DNA from: Meconema thalassinum
Lineage: Eukaryota > Arthropoda > Insecta > Orthoptera > Tettigoniidae
Assembly: GCA_946902985.2 (NCBI GenBank)
Contig: OX336388.2
Coordinates: forward strand, 125,093,894 to 125,157,893
Direction of reading: 5' to 3'
DNA: 64,000 nt
Numbering within the stretch: the stretch's first letter is position 1; each line of letters opens with the position of its first letter. Positions 1 to 9,848 of this stretch are shown here, in pieces. The notes under the pieces were generated by a model. That model was not told the DNA's origin. It did no database searches and saw only the letters and a list, made by a program, of their open reading frames with translations. Made by a program: the position numbers and the translations under genes.

Positions 1-5
1 GAATT

Positions 6-372
6 GATGTTTCAGACCTTGACATTGATCAGACTGAAGAAGTTCAACATCCAGATGCCCAGAGCAACCAAAACACTACTGTTCCTGAAGGAGAGGTGGG
101 AGTTAAGACAGTACAGATTAAATTCTTCCCTCGTGATGTTTCAGGCCTTCACGCTTACCAGACTAAAAAAAAAAAAGCCAGCACCAAGACATTACTATCA
201 CTAAAGGAGAGATGGGAGTTACGACAGTCCAGATTAAACCCTGCCCTCCATTGATGTTTCAGGCCTTCACGCTTACCAGACTGAAGAAAGCCAGCACCAA
301 GAAGCCCAGAGCTCGCAAGACATTACTATCACTAAAGGAAAGACGAGAGTTAGGACTGTTCAAGTTGAAGAG
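6..372 (+). repeat. Three tandem copies of the head of a POP4 exon
   Basis: Three head-to-tail units of about 118-129 bp start at 6, 135 and 253, each opening with gatgtttcag. The third is the 5' part of the real POP4 exon plus its 3' splice site. Units 1 and 2 are degenerate copies that still encode versions of the LKERRELGLF block (LKERWELRQ). Unit 2 has lost 18 bases and gained bases in an A tract, so its frame is broken. Each unit keeps a tttcag that could act as a splice acceptor. It looks like a local tandem duplication of an intron-exon boundary, not a mobile element. Confidence 0.8.
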
Positions 373-431
373 GAAAGGGATGAAATACTCGGACTTCCTC
401 CCTCTTCATGAACTCTGGAAAGATTACTTCA
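263..431 (+). CDS. POP4: RNase P/MRP protein subunit p29 (POP4), first visible exon
   Basis: POP4/Rpp29 is an RNA-binding protein of RNase P and RNase MRP, acting in nuclear tRNA 5' maturation and rRNA processing. This exon carries the conserved entry to the p29 fold: a basic stretch, KERRELGLF, then YSDFLPLHELWKDYF, very close to the LPLHELWKQY block I know from animal POP4. The acceptor is a pyrimidine-rich tract ending tttcag at 262. The donor is A|gtaact after 431, leaving one base of a codon, which matches the phase of the exon at 25743. The N-terminal exon(s) must lie before position 1. The linker to the next block is about 7 residues shorter than in human, so a small missed exon in the 25-kb intron cannot be excluded. 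Confidence 0.9.
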
Positions 432-732
432 GTAACTACCTCGATCTTGAAGGATTACTGAGCCATGGGTACGATTATCAAAAATTCACAACTAACATTC
501 CTTTATGAATATTGAGTAACACTGAATGAGATATCACTTGAAGGATACCATTTTCAGTAGGCCTACTGAAATTAGCCAAAATACCTTCTCTAATGATGAA
601 AAAGAAATCAGGAAATGATGTACTGCTCGGGTCCAAGCTCCGTGAACTTGAGAGGAATGTGGATCGCGAACTATGAGGAGTGATGGTGTCGAGTGATGAG
701 GGTTCCCGGTCCGTGCGAAGTCATCATCATCA

Positions 733-3173
733 TCATCTTGTACAGTTTCCAGCCCCAGGCTGGGTCTGTTTGGAACATAAGCCTCGCCACTTAGTTCTTT
801 CTTCCCACCACCTCTCCGCTGTCACTCTGGTCCAGTCCTCGCCTCTCTTCTTGACACATTCCTCCACTCCTTTCAGCCATCTATCTCTTGGTCGTTGCTT
901 CTGCATCTGCATCTCATGTATCCTCTTGGGAATCTTCTTCTCATCCATTCTCTTTAAGTGTCCATATCACCTCAGTCTTGATGTCTCAATCCTACCTTGC
1001 AAGGGCTCCTCTTCCACCATTTCCCTGACCTTTTCATTCCTCACCCTGTCTCTTCTTGTTACTCCGATTCTACTTCGCAGGAACTTCATTTCACCTGCCT
1101 GTATTCTGCTTATGTCTCTTCTCTTCATTGTCCACGTTTCTGAAGCATAGGTCAGTATCAGGATATAGTAGCTTCTGTATAACACTTCCTTGCTTTTTTG
1201 TGGGACATCTTTATTCCACACTAAGCTACTAATGCTTCTCAGAAATGCTTCTGCCCGTCTGCCACGTTCCGTAATCTCTTTGTCATTTCTCCCATCTTCC
1301 TCCACTATACTTCCCAAGTACTTCAGACTTTCCACCTTCTTCAGCTGTCCACCTCCAAGTGTTATCCCACTCATTGGTCTGTCCATTTTCCTGGTAGTCA
1401 ACAGGATCTCCCATTTACTGATGTTGAAAATCCATCCGTACTCTCCCACTGTTTCCTCCCAAGCCTTCAGTTGCTCCTGAATTTCCTCCTCCTTGTTTCC
1501 CCAGACCATGAGATCATCTGCAAACACCATTGCTTTCATCTTATCTTCTCCCATCTTTCCTGCTATCCGTGTCATTACCTCGTCCATAACCACAATAAAG
1601 AGAAGGGGTGACAGCGCACTACCCTGTTTCAGGCCACTCATTTGTCGGAACCAGTCTGTTCTTTCCCCTCCAACTTTCACACAACTCACACTTCCACAAT
1701 ACATCTCCTTCACTCTGCCTACAGTCTCTTTTTCCACTCCCATGTTTTCCATTGCTTTCCAAACCTTACACACACTATCATAGGCCTTTTCGATGTCCAG
1801 GAAGGCCATCAACAGATCCTCTCCAAATTCGTAGTGGTGTTCCTGGAGCTGTCTCACTGAAAATATGAGATCCACTGTTTTTTTTTTTTTTTTCTCCGTG
1901 TGACCTCCTGAGAGGCCGATTGCAGGTCTTTCTAGTCGACGCCCGTGGGCGACCTGCGCGTCGGGATGAGAGATGGTATGGATGAAGATGAATGAAACTG
2001 GGCAAGGATGTGGAAGGAAGCGGCCGTGGCCTGTCAGAAGGTACCGTCCCAGCATTTGCCTGGTGTTGTAAATGGGAAACCACGGAAAACCATTTCAAGG
2101 ACGGCCGACGGTGGGGCTCGAACCCACGCGTCTACCGAGTCAGCAGAGAGCTTGGCCCCATGGCCTAACGCTGCGCTTTAGCTAGCGTAGCCACTACTGT
2201 CGGTAGATCCACTGTTGATCTCCCAGGTCTGAATCCATACTGCTCCTCTCTCAATTTTCTCTCCACTTTGGCTCGTATTCTACTTTCTAATATCTTTTCA
2301 TATATCTTGGCACAGTGAGGTATGAGTGTGACTCCCCTGTAATTTCTGCACTCCTTTCTTAAATATTGGGACAATTAATCCTTTCTTCCAATCTTCTGGG
2401 GTCTTTTTCTCCTTCCATATCACCCTCATCACACGGTACAGCCACTGTTTCCCAACCTCCCCTGCTGCCTTCACCATTTCAACACTCACTTCATCCACAC
2501 CTGGTGCCCTTCCTCCTTTCATCTTGTCTATAGCCATTTCCAGTTCTCTCCAAGTCGGGTCCTTTTCCATTCCTGTGTTGTCTTCTCCATCTTCCAATAC
2601 ATTGTCTTCCTCCCTATGACCATTTGGATTCAGCAAATCCTCAAAGTACTCTTTCCACACTGTCTTGAGTGACTCTTTGTTGTGTACCTCATTTCCGTTT
2701 TTGTCCATCATTACCACATCCTCTCGCAGACCTCTTCTCTTACTTTTGACCATCCCATAAAGTACTTTCTTATTTCCTCTGCTGTCTTCCTCCATCATCT
2801 CTGTCAATTTCTTCCTCTCCTCTGCGACAATCTTGTTTGCTTCTTTCTTCTTTATCTTATAATCTTCCCTTGCCAGATCAGTTCTTTCCTGGAACCACAA
2901 TCTGAAAGCCTTGTTCTTCCTTCCCACAGCTTCTTTTACTCTCTCATTCCACCATGGTGTCTCTTTACACCGCTTTCTGTTGCTTGTTCTTCCACATACT
3001 GCCACTGCAGCTTCCACCATTGTGTTTTTGAATTGCTTCCATTCCTCTTCCCGTGTTTTAGGATTGTCTGTTGGCATCCTTTCCCTTATTATCTTCTGAA
3101 ATTCTTCCTTGACTTCCTTTTCCTTGAGTTTCCATACTTTGATTCTCCTCTGTCCTCTGGCTATCCTTAACAA
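733..3173 (-). pseudogene. Reverse transcriptase and C-terminal region of the RTE-like element, broken
   Basis: The linker and RT palm are spread over several frames: FKKGVQKL then NYRGVTLIP (frameshift near 2350), FRPGRSTVD cut by the SINE, then FLDIEKAYDSV, SGLKQGSALSPLLF, the catalytic FADD (VFADDLMVWG) and LKYLGSIV. The tail has ETWTMKRRDISR and, after another frameshift near 955, the ERWWEERTKWRG block. The catalytic aspartates are still encoded but the gene is dead. The 1880-2055 part of the long minus frame is translated SINE, not RT. Confidence 0.85.
1880..2204 (-). mobile_element. SINE-A copy inserted in the RTE-like element
   Basis: tRNA-derived SINE on the minus strand, with a Pol III B box gggttcgagccccacc in its head, a body shared with 49946-50318, and a poly(A) tail read as poly(T) at 1880-1893. 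A perfect 12-bp TSD agatccactgtt lies at 1868-1879 and 2205-2216. Removing the insert joins the RT finger motif FRPGRSTVDL to its downstream half. It is younger than the RTE-like copy. Confidence 0.92.
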
Positions 3174-3969
3174 CTCCCAGGTTCATTACAAGTATTCTGT
3201 GGTTGCTATCTAAGGCCTCTGATGGTATTACCTTTATATCTCTGACACTTCTATTCATTTCCCAGTCGTACAGCATGTAATCTACCAAAGATTTCTTTGT
3301 TAAATCGCTGCTGTACCACGTTACCTTGTGGCTTTCTTTCTTCCGGAACCAGGAGTAGCCTACCACTAAACCGTTTCTCTTGCAAAAATCCAGCAACTTT
3401 CTCCCTTCTTCATTCCTGCTACCCCATCCTTCTGCTCCCAATACATTTTCATATCCTTGCCTTTCACTTCCTACATGTGCATTCAAATCTCCCATGACAA
3501 TGATGCTCTGACCATTCAACTGCTGTTGTAGCTCCTCCTCAAAGTCTTCCTTCTCTTGAGCTGTACATCCAACTTGAGGGGCATATACCTGGGCTATCTC
3601 CAGGCTTCTTCCCTTTACCGTTACTCTGATCTTCATGATCCTGTCACTTATTCCCTTTACCTCTTCCTTCATTCCATCTCTCACAACTACTCCTACTCCG
3701 CTGCTCCTTCCTTCACTGTTCCCACTCCAGTACAACCAGTACCCTTTCCTCAGTTCTCTGCGACCTTCTCCTTTCCATCTTGTTTCTGCCAAGCCCAGTA
3801 CATCCAGTTTTCTTCTCTCCATCACATCTACAATCTCCTCCACTTTTCCTGTCAGTGTCTGTATGTTTAATGTCCCAACTCGTAGTCCGTTAGCATATCC
3901 GGGTTGTCGTCGTTTGCATCCGTCCTGTCCGAGGCCTGTTCCTGGTTTGAAAGCAAATATGATATCCAC
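3174..3969 (-). pseudogene. Endonuclease domain of the RTE-like element
   Basis: About 265 residues of an exonuclease-endonuclease-phosphatase (APE-type) domain that would nick target DNA for target-primed reverse transcription. In order it shows TLNIQTLTGK, the catalytic glutamate in GLAETRWKG, YAPQVG, MGDLNAHVG, DYMLYDWE and the SDH-like DSNHRILV near the end. Such proteins are often mislabelled craniofacial development protein 2. The frame is open from the methionine at 3969 but slips at about 3170 into the frame that carries the RT, so the polyprotein cannot be made as is. Confidence 0.85.
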
Positions 3970-4679
3970 TACTGGCTTGCTAGGCCTATCGTAGCTTCAC
4001 CAGAGCCCCGTCAGCCGTCACTTTTCAGGGTTCCCATAGAGCCTTCACAGCTACCGTAGCGGTCCCGGGGCACACAAAGTCCCCACTGTACTTCACCCCT
4101 ACCGGCAATCCCCTACTTCATGCCGTTGCCCGTCTCCCACCACGTGGAGGAGGGGTTGGACTTGTGGGAGTCCCGTGCGTAGTAACAGACAAAATACATT
4201 GGTCGGTGACTCACTCACTCACAGTGGTTTGAGCAATAGCCCTATGTTAGCAGTATTGGAATGGACACGAATTCCAGATAACACGGCGGGCTGTTGACAG
4301 ACCCTTCTCTTTCCGCCTGCCCCCTTCTCTGTCCCTTCCCCTCACCCAGCAAGTTCACAGAGCTTGGACACGAGCAGTAGTAATAGATGTGTATTCCTCC
4401 ACAGTCCATTGCCCACCCAACATTCCTTATTTAGATCACAACTTATATGGTAAAATCCTAGGTGTGTCCGCAGTTATGTGCGTGAATTATCGTCTCAAAT
4501 ACAGTGTTGTTTACCCCATGCTTGCGGTAGGCACTACTGTATTGTGTGTATAAGTGGTACTGTAAGACCAATGGCTTTTGTCTAGATCAATAATTGTAAG
4601 GTGTTAGCCATATATACACCCCTGGGTTTTGTCACGCACAATGAGGTAGTCGCTTATCAATTATCTTAAATTAGTGTGG

Positions 4680-4982
4680 CTGCTCGGTTCCAAGCTCTGT
4701 GAACTTGCTGGATGAAAGGCAGAGGCAGGGTAGGAGCAGGCGAGAATTGAGAAGCCTGACAACAGCCCGCCATGTTACCTGACATTCTCGTCTATTCCAA
4801 TACTGCTGACTGGGTCTTTTCTGAAACCAGTGTGGCGTTGGAAATGAGTGACTGAGTCACCGACTAATGTATTTGCTTCTGTTAATACGCAAGGACCGAG
4901 ACACCTCATCACTCGTCACCCCCACTACTCATAGTCTGCGATGCACATTCCTCTCAGGTCCACGCAGCTTAGACCCGAGCAG
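4680..4982. mobile_element. MITE-A copy 2
   Basis: 303-bp uninterrupted copy of the MITE at 623-4377, in reverse orientation, with terminal repeats ctgctcggttccaagctc and gagcttagacccgagcag-type ends. The right flank is TA; the left flank is not, so the TSD has decayed or the left boundary is a few bases off. It serves as the empty-site reference for the RTE-like insertion in copy 1. Confidence 0.75.
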
Positions 4983-5344
4983 TATTTTGTATCCCACATG
5001 TTGGCAACTAGTTATGTCAATGTGTGTGCGCTGTTGAACATGGCTGCCGTTGTTAAATGAGCAATAGTAAAGAACACATATTTACATAATTTAGCACATA
5101 TATCCAGTGCAGTTGGTGCAGAAGTGACCAAGGTTAGTAATTTAAATGGTTAATGTCCCCCCAGAATATGAACTAAGGTAGTATTTTATTTATTTATCGT
5201 ATGGCTTTTTGTGGCGAGAGTGTCCGAGAACATATTAGGCTCACCAGAGCTTGTAGCTGCTTCTATGCGGAAAATCATAATATGTTATCGAAATGAAAGT
5301 GCAAAAGAAAAGAGTGATGTCTTATTGAGAATTAATGAATATTG

Positions 5345-5440
5345 TTGGTTATTTTAGTGGCTGGGATGTCGCGGTCATATAGCCCCATGTATTTGTGGGT
5401 GTGTGTGGAATTTGTGTGATAACCTGTGTTGTTGTGATGT
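5345..5440 (-). mobile_element. SINE-C 3' fragment
   Basis: Shares the tail module cgcggtcat(a/g)tagccc..gtgtgtg with the fuller copies at 29388-29885 and 42105-42610, in the same orientation. Only the 3' module is present. Confidence 0.6.
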
Positions 5441-5797
5441 TGACATATTGCTGTATTTGTCCATAATTCACGCGTATAATGACAGACTCAGCTGGAATTT
5501 TACTATATAAGTAGTATCTAATCTGTCAGGCCACGTTTTTCCTGCTACGGAATAGAGTAGACCGTACAGTCAGCGACTCTACGCCGAGTATCAGGCAGCG
5601 GCAAATAAGCTGGTCCCCTACGAGCCCATGTAGGTAGGAAATGGATCCACTGTAGACAAAATGCCACTGCAATCACATTGCCTGTTTGACAGTGGAGAAG
5701 GGAGTGAATCCACTGGTATACGAAGATTCCTACCATCCTTCGTTGGTTATTAATCTAACATTTGAAGGCAGGCCTAAGAAGTCAAATATGAAGAAAA

Positions 5798-6023
5798 TAT
5801 CATAAATAATTAGCAAAAAAGGGTTTACTAAATATAGTTCTAAACTCCAAATTGATGGGAGAAGAAACAAACACCGACATCCATTGGTCACAACCGGAAA
5901 CAGACAGTTATATTCTAAAAAGTACATTTGACTTGTACGGTATACAAAAACAAAAGAAGAACACTATGAGAAATACAAAAACAAAAGAAACACACTATGA
6001 AAATTTGTGAATGCAAACTCACA
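5798..6023 (-). repeat. Copia 3' LTR
   Basis: Direct repeat partner of 9625-9848. On the minus strand it opens TGTGAGTTTGCATTC and ends near TTATGATA where the partner has TTATGACA, so the terminal CA has mutated. The plus-left flank is the TSD gaaaa. Confidence 0.9.
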
Positions 6024-6099
6024 CTTGCCCTCATTCACAAATTGCAAAAAAAAACTTAAAACCAAAAAAAAAATACATAACTAGCCTTACACTAACAAA

Positions 6100-6506
6100 C
6101 ATTTGCATATCATTCCTTGTATGGTAGCAAAGGGCAACATACAGGTCATGATCTGGGCTAAAATACAGACATGGATCACATTTGCTTTGATTTAAGCCAA
6201 GCTTGACAAGTTGTGCAATGATACAATTGTGCCAATCTTTACCAGCTTGACATAAACCGTAAATACTCTTGTTGAGTTTTAGCACATAGTCTGGGTATTC
6301 TACACTGCGAAAACCTTCTGGTTGACTTACAAATACAGTTTCCTTAATTTTGCTATTAAGGTATGCCGATACAATGTCCAAATGACAATTATCCCATTCA
6401 CGCTCTACTCCTATGGCTATAAGGGTCCTAATAGTTTTCCTTTTTACCACAGGACTGTAGGATTCAAGGAAATCTGTACCCTTTATCTGACTGAAACCTT
6501 GGGCTA
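6100..6506 (-). pseudogene. Copia reverse transcriptase, N-terminal part only
   Basis: Continues the copia polyprotein with motifs of the copia RT palm: the first catalytic region as LDIVSAYLNSKI, the QPEGF block, KLNKSIYGLCQAGKDW (usually YGLKQA) and CDPCLYF. The frame then enters low-complexity sequence next to the 3' LTR, so the second catalytic box (YVDD) and RNase H are lost. A frameshift near 6500 separates it from the upstream frame. Confidence 0.85.
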
Positions 6507-8696
6507 CTAAACGTGCTCTATACCTAAGTTCTTACCTTCTTGGTTTCGTTTAGTTTTATGCACCCATTTGGTGCCTATGACAGTCTTGCCACCTGAATCT
6601 TCTGCAAGTGTCCACACATTATGTTTTTCCAAGGGGGCAATCTCTTGGTTCATTGCCTCAAACCATTTATCTTTGTCATCTCGTGAGGTGGCTTCTTGAA
6701 AAGACACCGGATCGTTATATTCTAACCTTAACATGACAATGCGACATTTGACCTTGACTTCATTACAACACACACACTTACTGGGAAGTTTACTCTCTCT
6801 ACTCGACCTGCGTAATACTGTGTGTTCAGGCTGTAATGGAGCGTCTATTACGACATCAGAATCTGACAAAGAGGCATCACTATCACTTGTTACAGAATAT
6901 TCATTTCCTGATTCGGCTACTTCGTGTTCAAACACGTCACCTCCACAATCTTTCTGCTCGACAAACACTTCTCCAACTGTTCTAGGTTCACAATCTATCT
7001 GAGTTACAGTTTTTTCCTGGGCTTTTACAGAAAACGGAAATACATCTTCAACAAATTCTACATTCCTGGATTTAATGACACATTTCTTTTCGATGTCCCA
7101 TACACGGTAGCCCCTCGAGTCATCGGGGTACCCTAGCATTGCACCAACATTTGCCCTTGGCACTAACTTTTCCACATTACGTTTATGGATCCAAACTTTA
7201 CAACCAAATGATTTTAACATAAGCAATTCCTGGTCTGACAACTTTCTACTCGTCCACAGTTCAAATGGGATGTTCTTTACAGTTGATGACACACTCCTAT
7301 TCTTTATATAGCAGGCTGTGCTGATGGCTTCCCCCCAAAATTGAACTGGCATGCCTGACTGAATGAGCATGCACCTACTAGTGGTGAGAAGTTGCTGGTT
7401 GAGGCGTTCAGCAACGCCATTCTGTTGGGGAGAGTAAGCCATTGTTAACCTACGAACAATACCTTCCTTTTCAAGATAGTTACAAAACTCTGTACTTAAA
7501 TACTCTCCACCATTGTCTGAATGGAAAGATTTCAACTTGGTCCCTTGTGCTGTCTCCATTAGGGCCTTAACCTTGAGAAACTCATTAAATGCATCACTCT
7601 TATGCTTAAGAAACCTTACATATGAGAATCTGGTACAATCATCAGTAAATGTAATAAAATATTTGCTACCTCCAATCGATGGGTGCTCTAGCTGGCATAC
7701 ATCAGAGAACACAACATCTAATGGCTTCTGAGATACATGATCTCTTTCATTAAATTTAAGTCTTTTCATTTTACCTTGTTTACAAGTATCACAATCAAGA
7801 TACTTTTCTTTGGGTATAAAATCACGATCTGGAATGTTCCGAGCATGGCCAAAACGCTGATGCCATATTCCGCTAGTTACAGCTTTGTTGCTCTTAGCAT
7901 ACACAATCTCCACCTCGTCATTACAAGCAAATTCTTTCCCTTGTTCTACCATAAAATAATCACAATTTACCTCATACATATTTCCAACGGCCTCACCCGT
8001 AAGGAATATACCCTCATGATCTGACAATACAACTTTGCTATCTTTAATGGTTACGACTGCACCTTTCCTGTCAAATTGACCTACAGATATTAAATTGTCT
8101 TGAAGACCTGGGACATACAACACTCTTTTCAGTTTCAGAAAAGAACTTCCACACTTGTCAGATAGCTTCATAAGCACACTTCCCATACCACATACACTAA
8201 CTACGGATCCATCAGCTGTGTCTACACTACCAGAAACCTTTGGGGTGTAATCATACAGAATATCCTTATAAGGTGTCAGGTGCTCAGTGGCTCCTGAATC
8301 TTCATACCACCTGCGTACACAATCAGATGCATCTTCCTTGCTTTCAGTTGCCACATAAGCCTTTACCTTAACACTACCAGCATTAACCTGAACACATTCG
8401 TTTGCCGCCTCATCGTCCTTTACCGTGGCAATAACCTCACGATTCTTAACCTTAACATTTTCCTTGCGTCCATTACTACAATTCCGGGAAGTATGACCTA
8501 TCTTGGCACAATTAAAACACAAAACTGAACCTTTCTTTCTTGCTTCATGAACTAAATCACAGAACTTCGCAATATGCCCCTGTTCTTGGCACTTGTAGCA
8601 CATGAATCCACCACTACCTGTTGGCTTGTTGACACTTTTGCTGCTGTTGACGTCCCCCTTGGAATTTAAGCGCATGGCTGCCACCATTGCCTTCAC
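6507..8696 (-). pseudogene. Copia gag C-terminus, protease, integrase and start of RT
   Basis: 729 codons open on the minus strand. Two CCHC zinc knuckles (CYKCQEQGHIAKFC and CFNCAKIGHTSRNC), a retroviral-type aspartic protease site (YEDSGATEHLTP, DSGA), the GAG pre-integrase HxxxC region (WHQRFGHARNIP, CDTCKQGKMKRL), and the integrase DDE core (FSDVCQL, HSDNGGEYLS, SPQQNGVAERLNQ). The copia RT linker follows (WFEAMNQEIAPLEKHNVWTL, GTKWVHKTKR). The methionine at 8696 is not the original start: the frame was fused to the gag ORF upstream before the 82-bp patch at 8737-8818. Confidence 0.9.
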
Positions 8697-8731
8697 GCTT
8701 TCACCCTCAGATTCTTCCTTCTTCAGCCTCG

Positions 8732-8818
8732 CATAAGTGATGTTGACAACGCTCTTGATGCATTTTATGAAATTTTAAATCATGTTCTTGATACTACAGT
8801 ACCTAGAAACCTATCTCG
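8732..8818. other. Filler insertion in copia gag copied from nearby jockey-like DNA
   Basis: The 82 bases at 8737-8818 are identical to 9934-10015, in the same orientation, 1.2 kb away in the jockey-like element. Removing 8732-8818 rejoins the gag codons around KRKTRLKKEE. The junction bases ctcg occur on both sides (8728-8731 and 8815-8818), with five extra bases cataa on the left. This fits templated repair of a break rather than transposition. Confidence 0.85.
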
Positions 8819-9419
8819 TCTTTCTCTTCTCCAACAATAGTTTGGCTCGCACTACCTTTACACTTAAGTTTTCTTCATTGCTTTCCAATGAACGTATCAA
8901 ATTTTCGTACTCCCGCTTTTCCAGTCCTCTGAGAATAACAGCAGCTTTGGCCTTATCCGTAAATTTTATACCTACATCGTCCAACCGTGCACACCAAGTG
9001 AGCACTTTATCAACAAATGTACGCATGCTAATGTCAGTAGTTTTCTTAAAAAGACACAATTCTTCTAACATCGTCACAATTTGAAGGACTCCGGTATCGC
9101 AACATGAAGTCAGAAGATTCTGCCATGCTTCCTTAGCTGTCTCCGCTTCTTTGATATCACCTAGGAAAGGGTCGGTGACCAAACCTATGAGCAAGTTTTT
9201 CGCGTCTTGATCTTTGCCCAGTTGGGCCTCGGAGTACTCTTCAACGGGTGTATCTTCTACCTCTCCTGTATCGGTCTTTCGTGGGAAACCTTGAACTGCG
9301 TCCCACAGACGCCTTGTTTGAAGCAATGCCTTTGTTCGGGTGCTCCACGCTTCCCAATTGTCGTCCTGTAACCTCACTATTGCAACTACTCGCTCGCTGC
9401 TTCCCGTAGCTGCATCCAT
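8819..9419 (-). pseudogene. Copia gag N-terminal region
   Basis: About 200 residues beginning MDAATGSSERVV, then the copia gag (UBN2/DUF4219-like) pattern: FxxxNWExWSTRTKALLQTRRLWDAV, AKNLLIGLV, AKEAWQNLL, and MRTFVDKVLTWCARL with LRGLEKREYENLI. It forms the capsid-like shell of the copia particle. The start at 9419 follows the 5' LTR and PBS by about 190 bases, as expected. The frame was continuous with the zinc-knuckle frame before the filler insertion. Confidence 0.88.
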
Positions 9420-9610
9420 TTTAGTATGTATACTTAAAATAAAACGTACAAATAGTCCTCACAATAGAAAATCGTCCACAAAATTCACCAAAAACTATCT
9501 TGAATGCACACTTAACTGCCGTCCACATGTGCGCCACATATATCAACACTTTTTAACGACCAACATTCTCCCATCACAAAGTCCACACATTAACAGCAAT
9601 AAGCGTTTAA

Positions 9611-9624
9611 CTGGGCTCATAACC
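9611..9624 (-). other. Copia primer binding site
   Basis: Read on the minus strand this is ggttatgagcccag, immediately inside the 5' LTR. It resembles the ggttatgggcccag site that Drosophila copia uses with an internal fragment of initiator tRNA-Met (recalled, one difference). Confidence 0.8.
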
Positions 9625-9848
9625 TGTCATAAAATAATTAGCAAAAAGGGTTTACTAAATACAGTTCTAAACTCCAAATTGATGGGAGAAGAAACAAACA
9701 CGACATCCATTGGTCACAACCGGAAACAGACAGTTATATTCAAAAAAGTACATTTGACTTGTACGGTATACAAAACAAAAGAAAAACACTATGAGAAATA
9801 CAAAAACAAAAGAAACACACTATGGGAATTTGTGAATGCAAACTCACA
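9625..9848 (-). repeat. Copia 5' LTR
   Basis: Direct repeat partner of 5798-6023. On the minus strand it starts TGTGAG and ends TTATGACA, keeping the TG..CA ends, followed directly by the PBS. The right flank is the TSD gaaaa (9849-9853). Confidence 0.92.

Larger units (their letters stand above)
721..4172 (-). mobile_element. RTE-like non-LTR retrotransposon, near full length, degenerate
   Basis: On the minus strand it runs from a 5' region (about 4172-3970) through an apurinic-type endonuclease, a reverse transcriptase and a C-terminal RLRWYGH-type region, and ends in a (ATG)n tail (721-738) as RTE-like elements do. Flanking 10-bp repeats ccgtgcgaag (711-720) and ccgtgcgtag (4173-4182) differ by one base and are read as the TSD inside MITE-A. 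The open frame is broken by at least three frameshifts (about 3170, 2350 and 955) and by a SINE at 1880-2204. Confidence 0.85.
623..4377. mobile_element. MITE-A copy 1, split by an RTE-like insertion
   Basis: Terminal inverted repeats ctgctcgggtccaagctc (623) and its degenerate complement ending cgagcag (4377), flanked by TA on both sides (621-622 and 4378-4379). Without the RTE-like insert the element is about 293 bp, agreeing with the uninterrupted 303-bp copy at 4680-4982, which is in the opposite orientation. It has no coding capacity. TA flanks point to a Tc1/mariner-superfamily transposase acting in trans (inference). Confidence 0.8.
4430..5530 (+). repeat. Dispersed repeat family X, copy 1 (holds MITE-A copy 2)
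   Basis: Long noncoding stretch with strong similarity to 12340-13260. Shared blocks include a cacgcttac/catgcttgc region, cccatggattttgtcacgcac, tagcacatatatcc(a/g)gtgcag and a gtcccccc run. Its far end (about 5455-5530) resembles 23540-23735. No coding potential or terminal repeats recognised, so its class is unknown. The extent is approximate. Confidence 0.5.
5798..9848 (-). mobile_element. Copia-type LTR retrotransposon, internally deleted
   Basis: Minus-strand Ty1/copia element with LTRs of 226 bp (5798-6023) and 224 bp (9625-9848), a 5-bp TSD gaaaa (5793-5797 and 9849-9853), and a primer binding site next to the 5' LTR. Order on the minus strand is gag, zinc knuckle, protease, integrase, RT, as in copia. 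RT stops before the YVDD region and RNase H is absent, so about 1 kb is missing before the 3' LTR. Inserted in the jockey-like element between its endonuclease and RT regions. The LTRs differ by small indels and substitutions, so the copy is not very recent. Confidence 0.92.

Noticed and set aside
6..400. Alternative frame of the tandem repeats giving acidic repeats such as IDVSGLHAYQTEE
   Set aside because: The repeat unit is explained by the POP4 exon frame and splice acceptor; the acidic frame ends at a stop and shows no independent support.
680..1150. 156-codon + strand frame with His-rich start
   Set aside because: Shadow of the minus-strand RTE-like RT; the histidines come from the (ATG)n tail read on the other strand.
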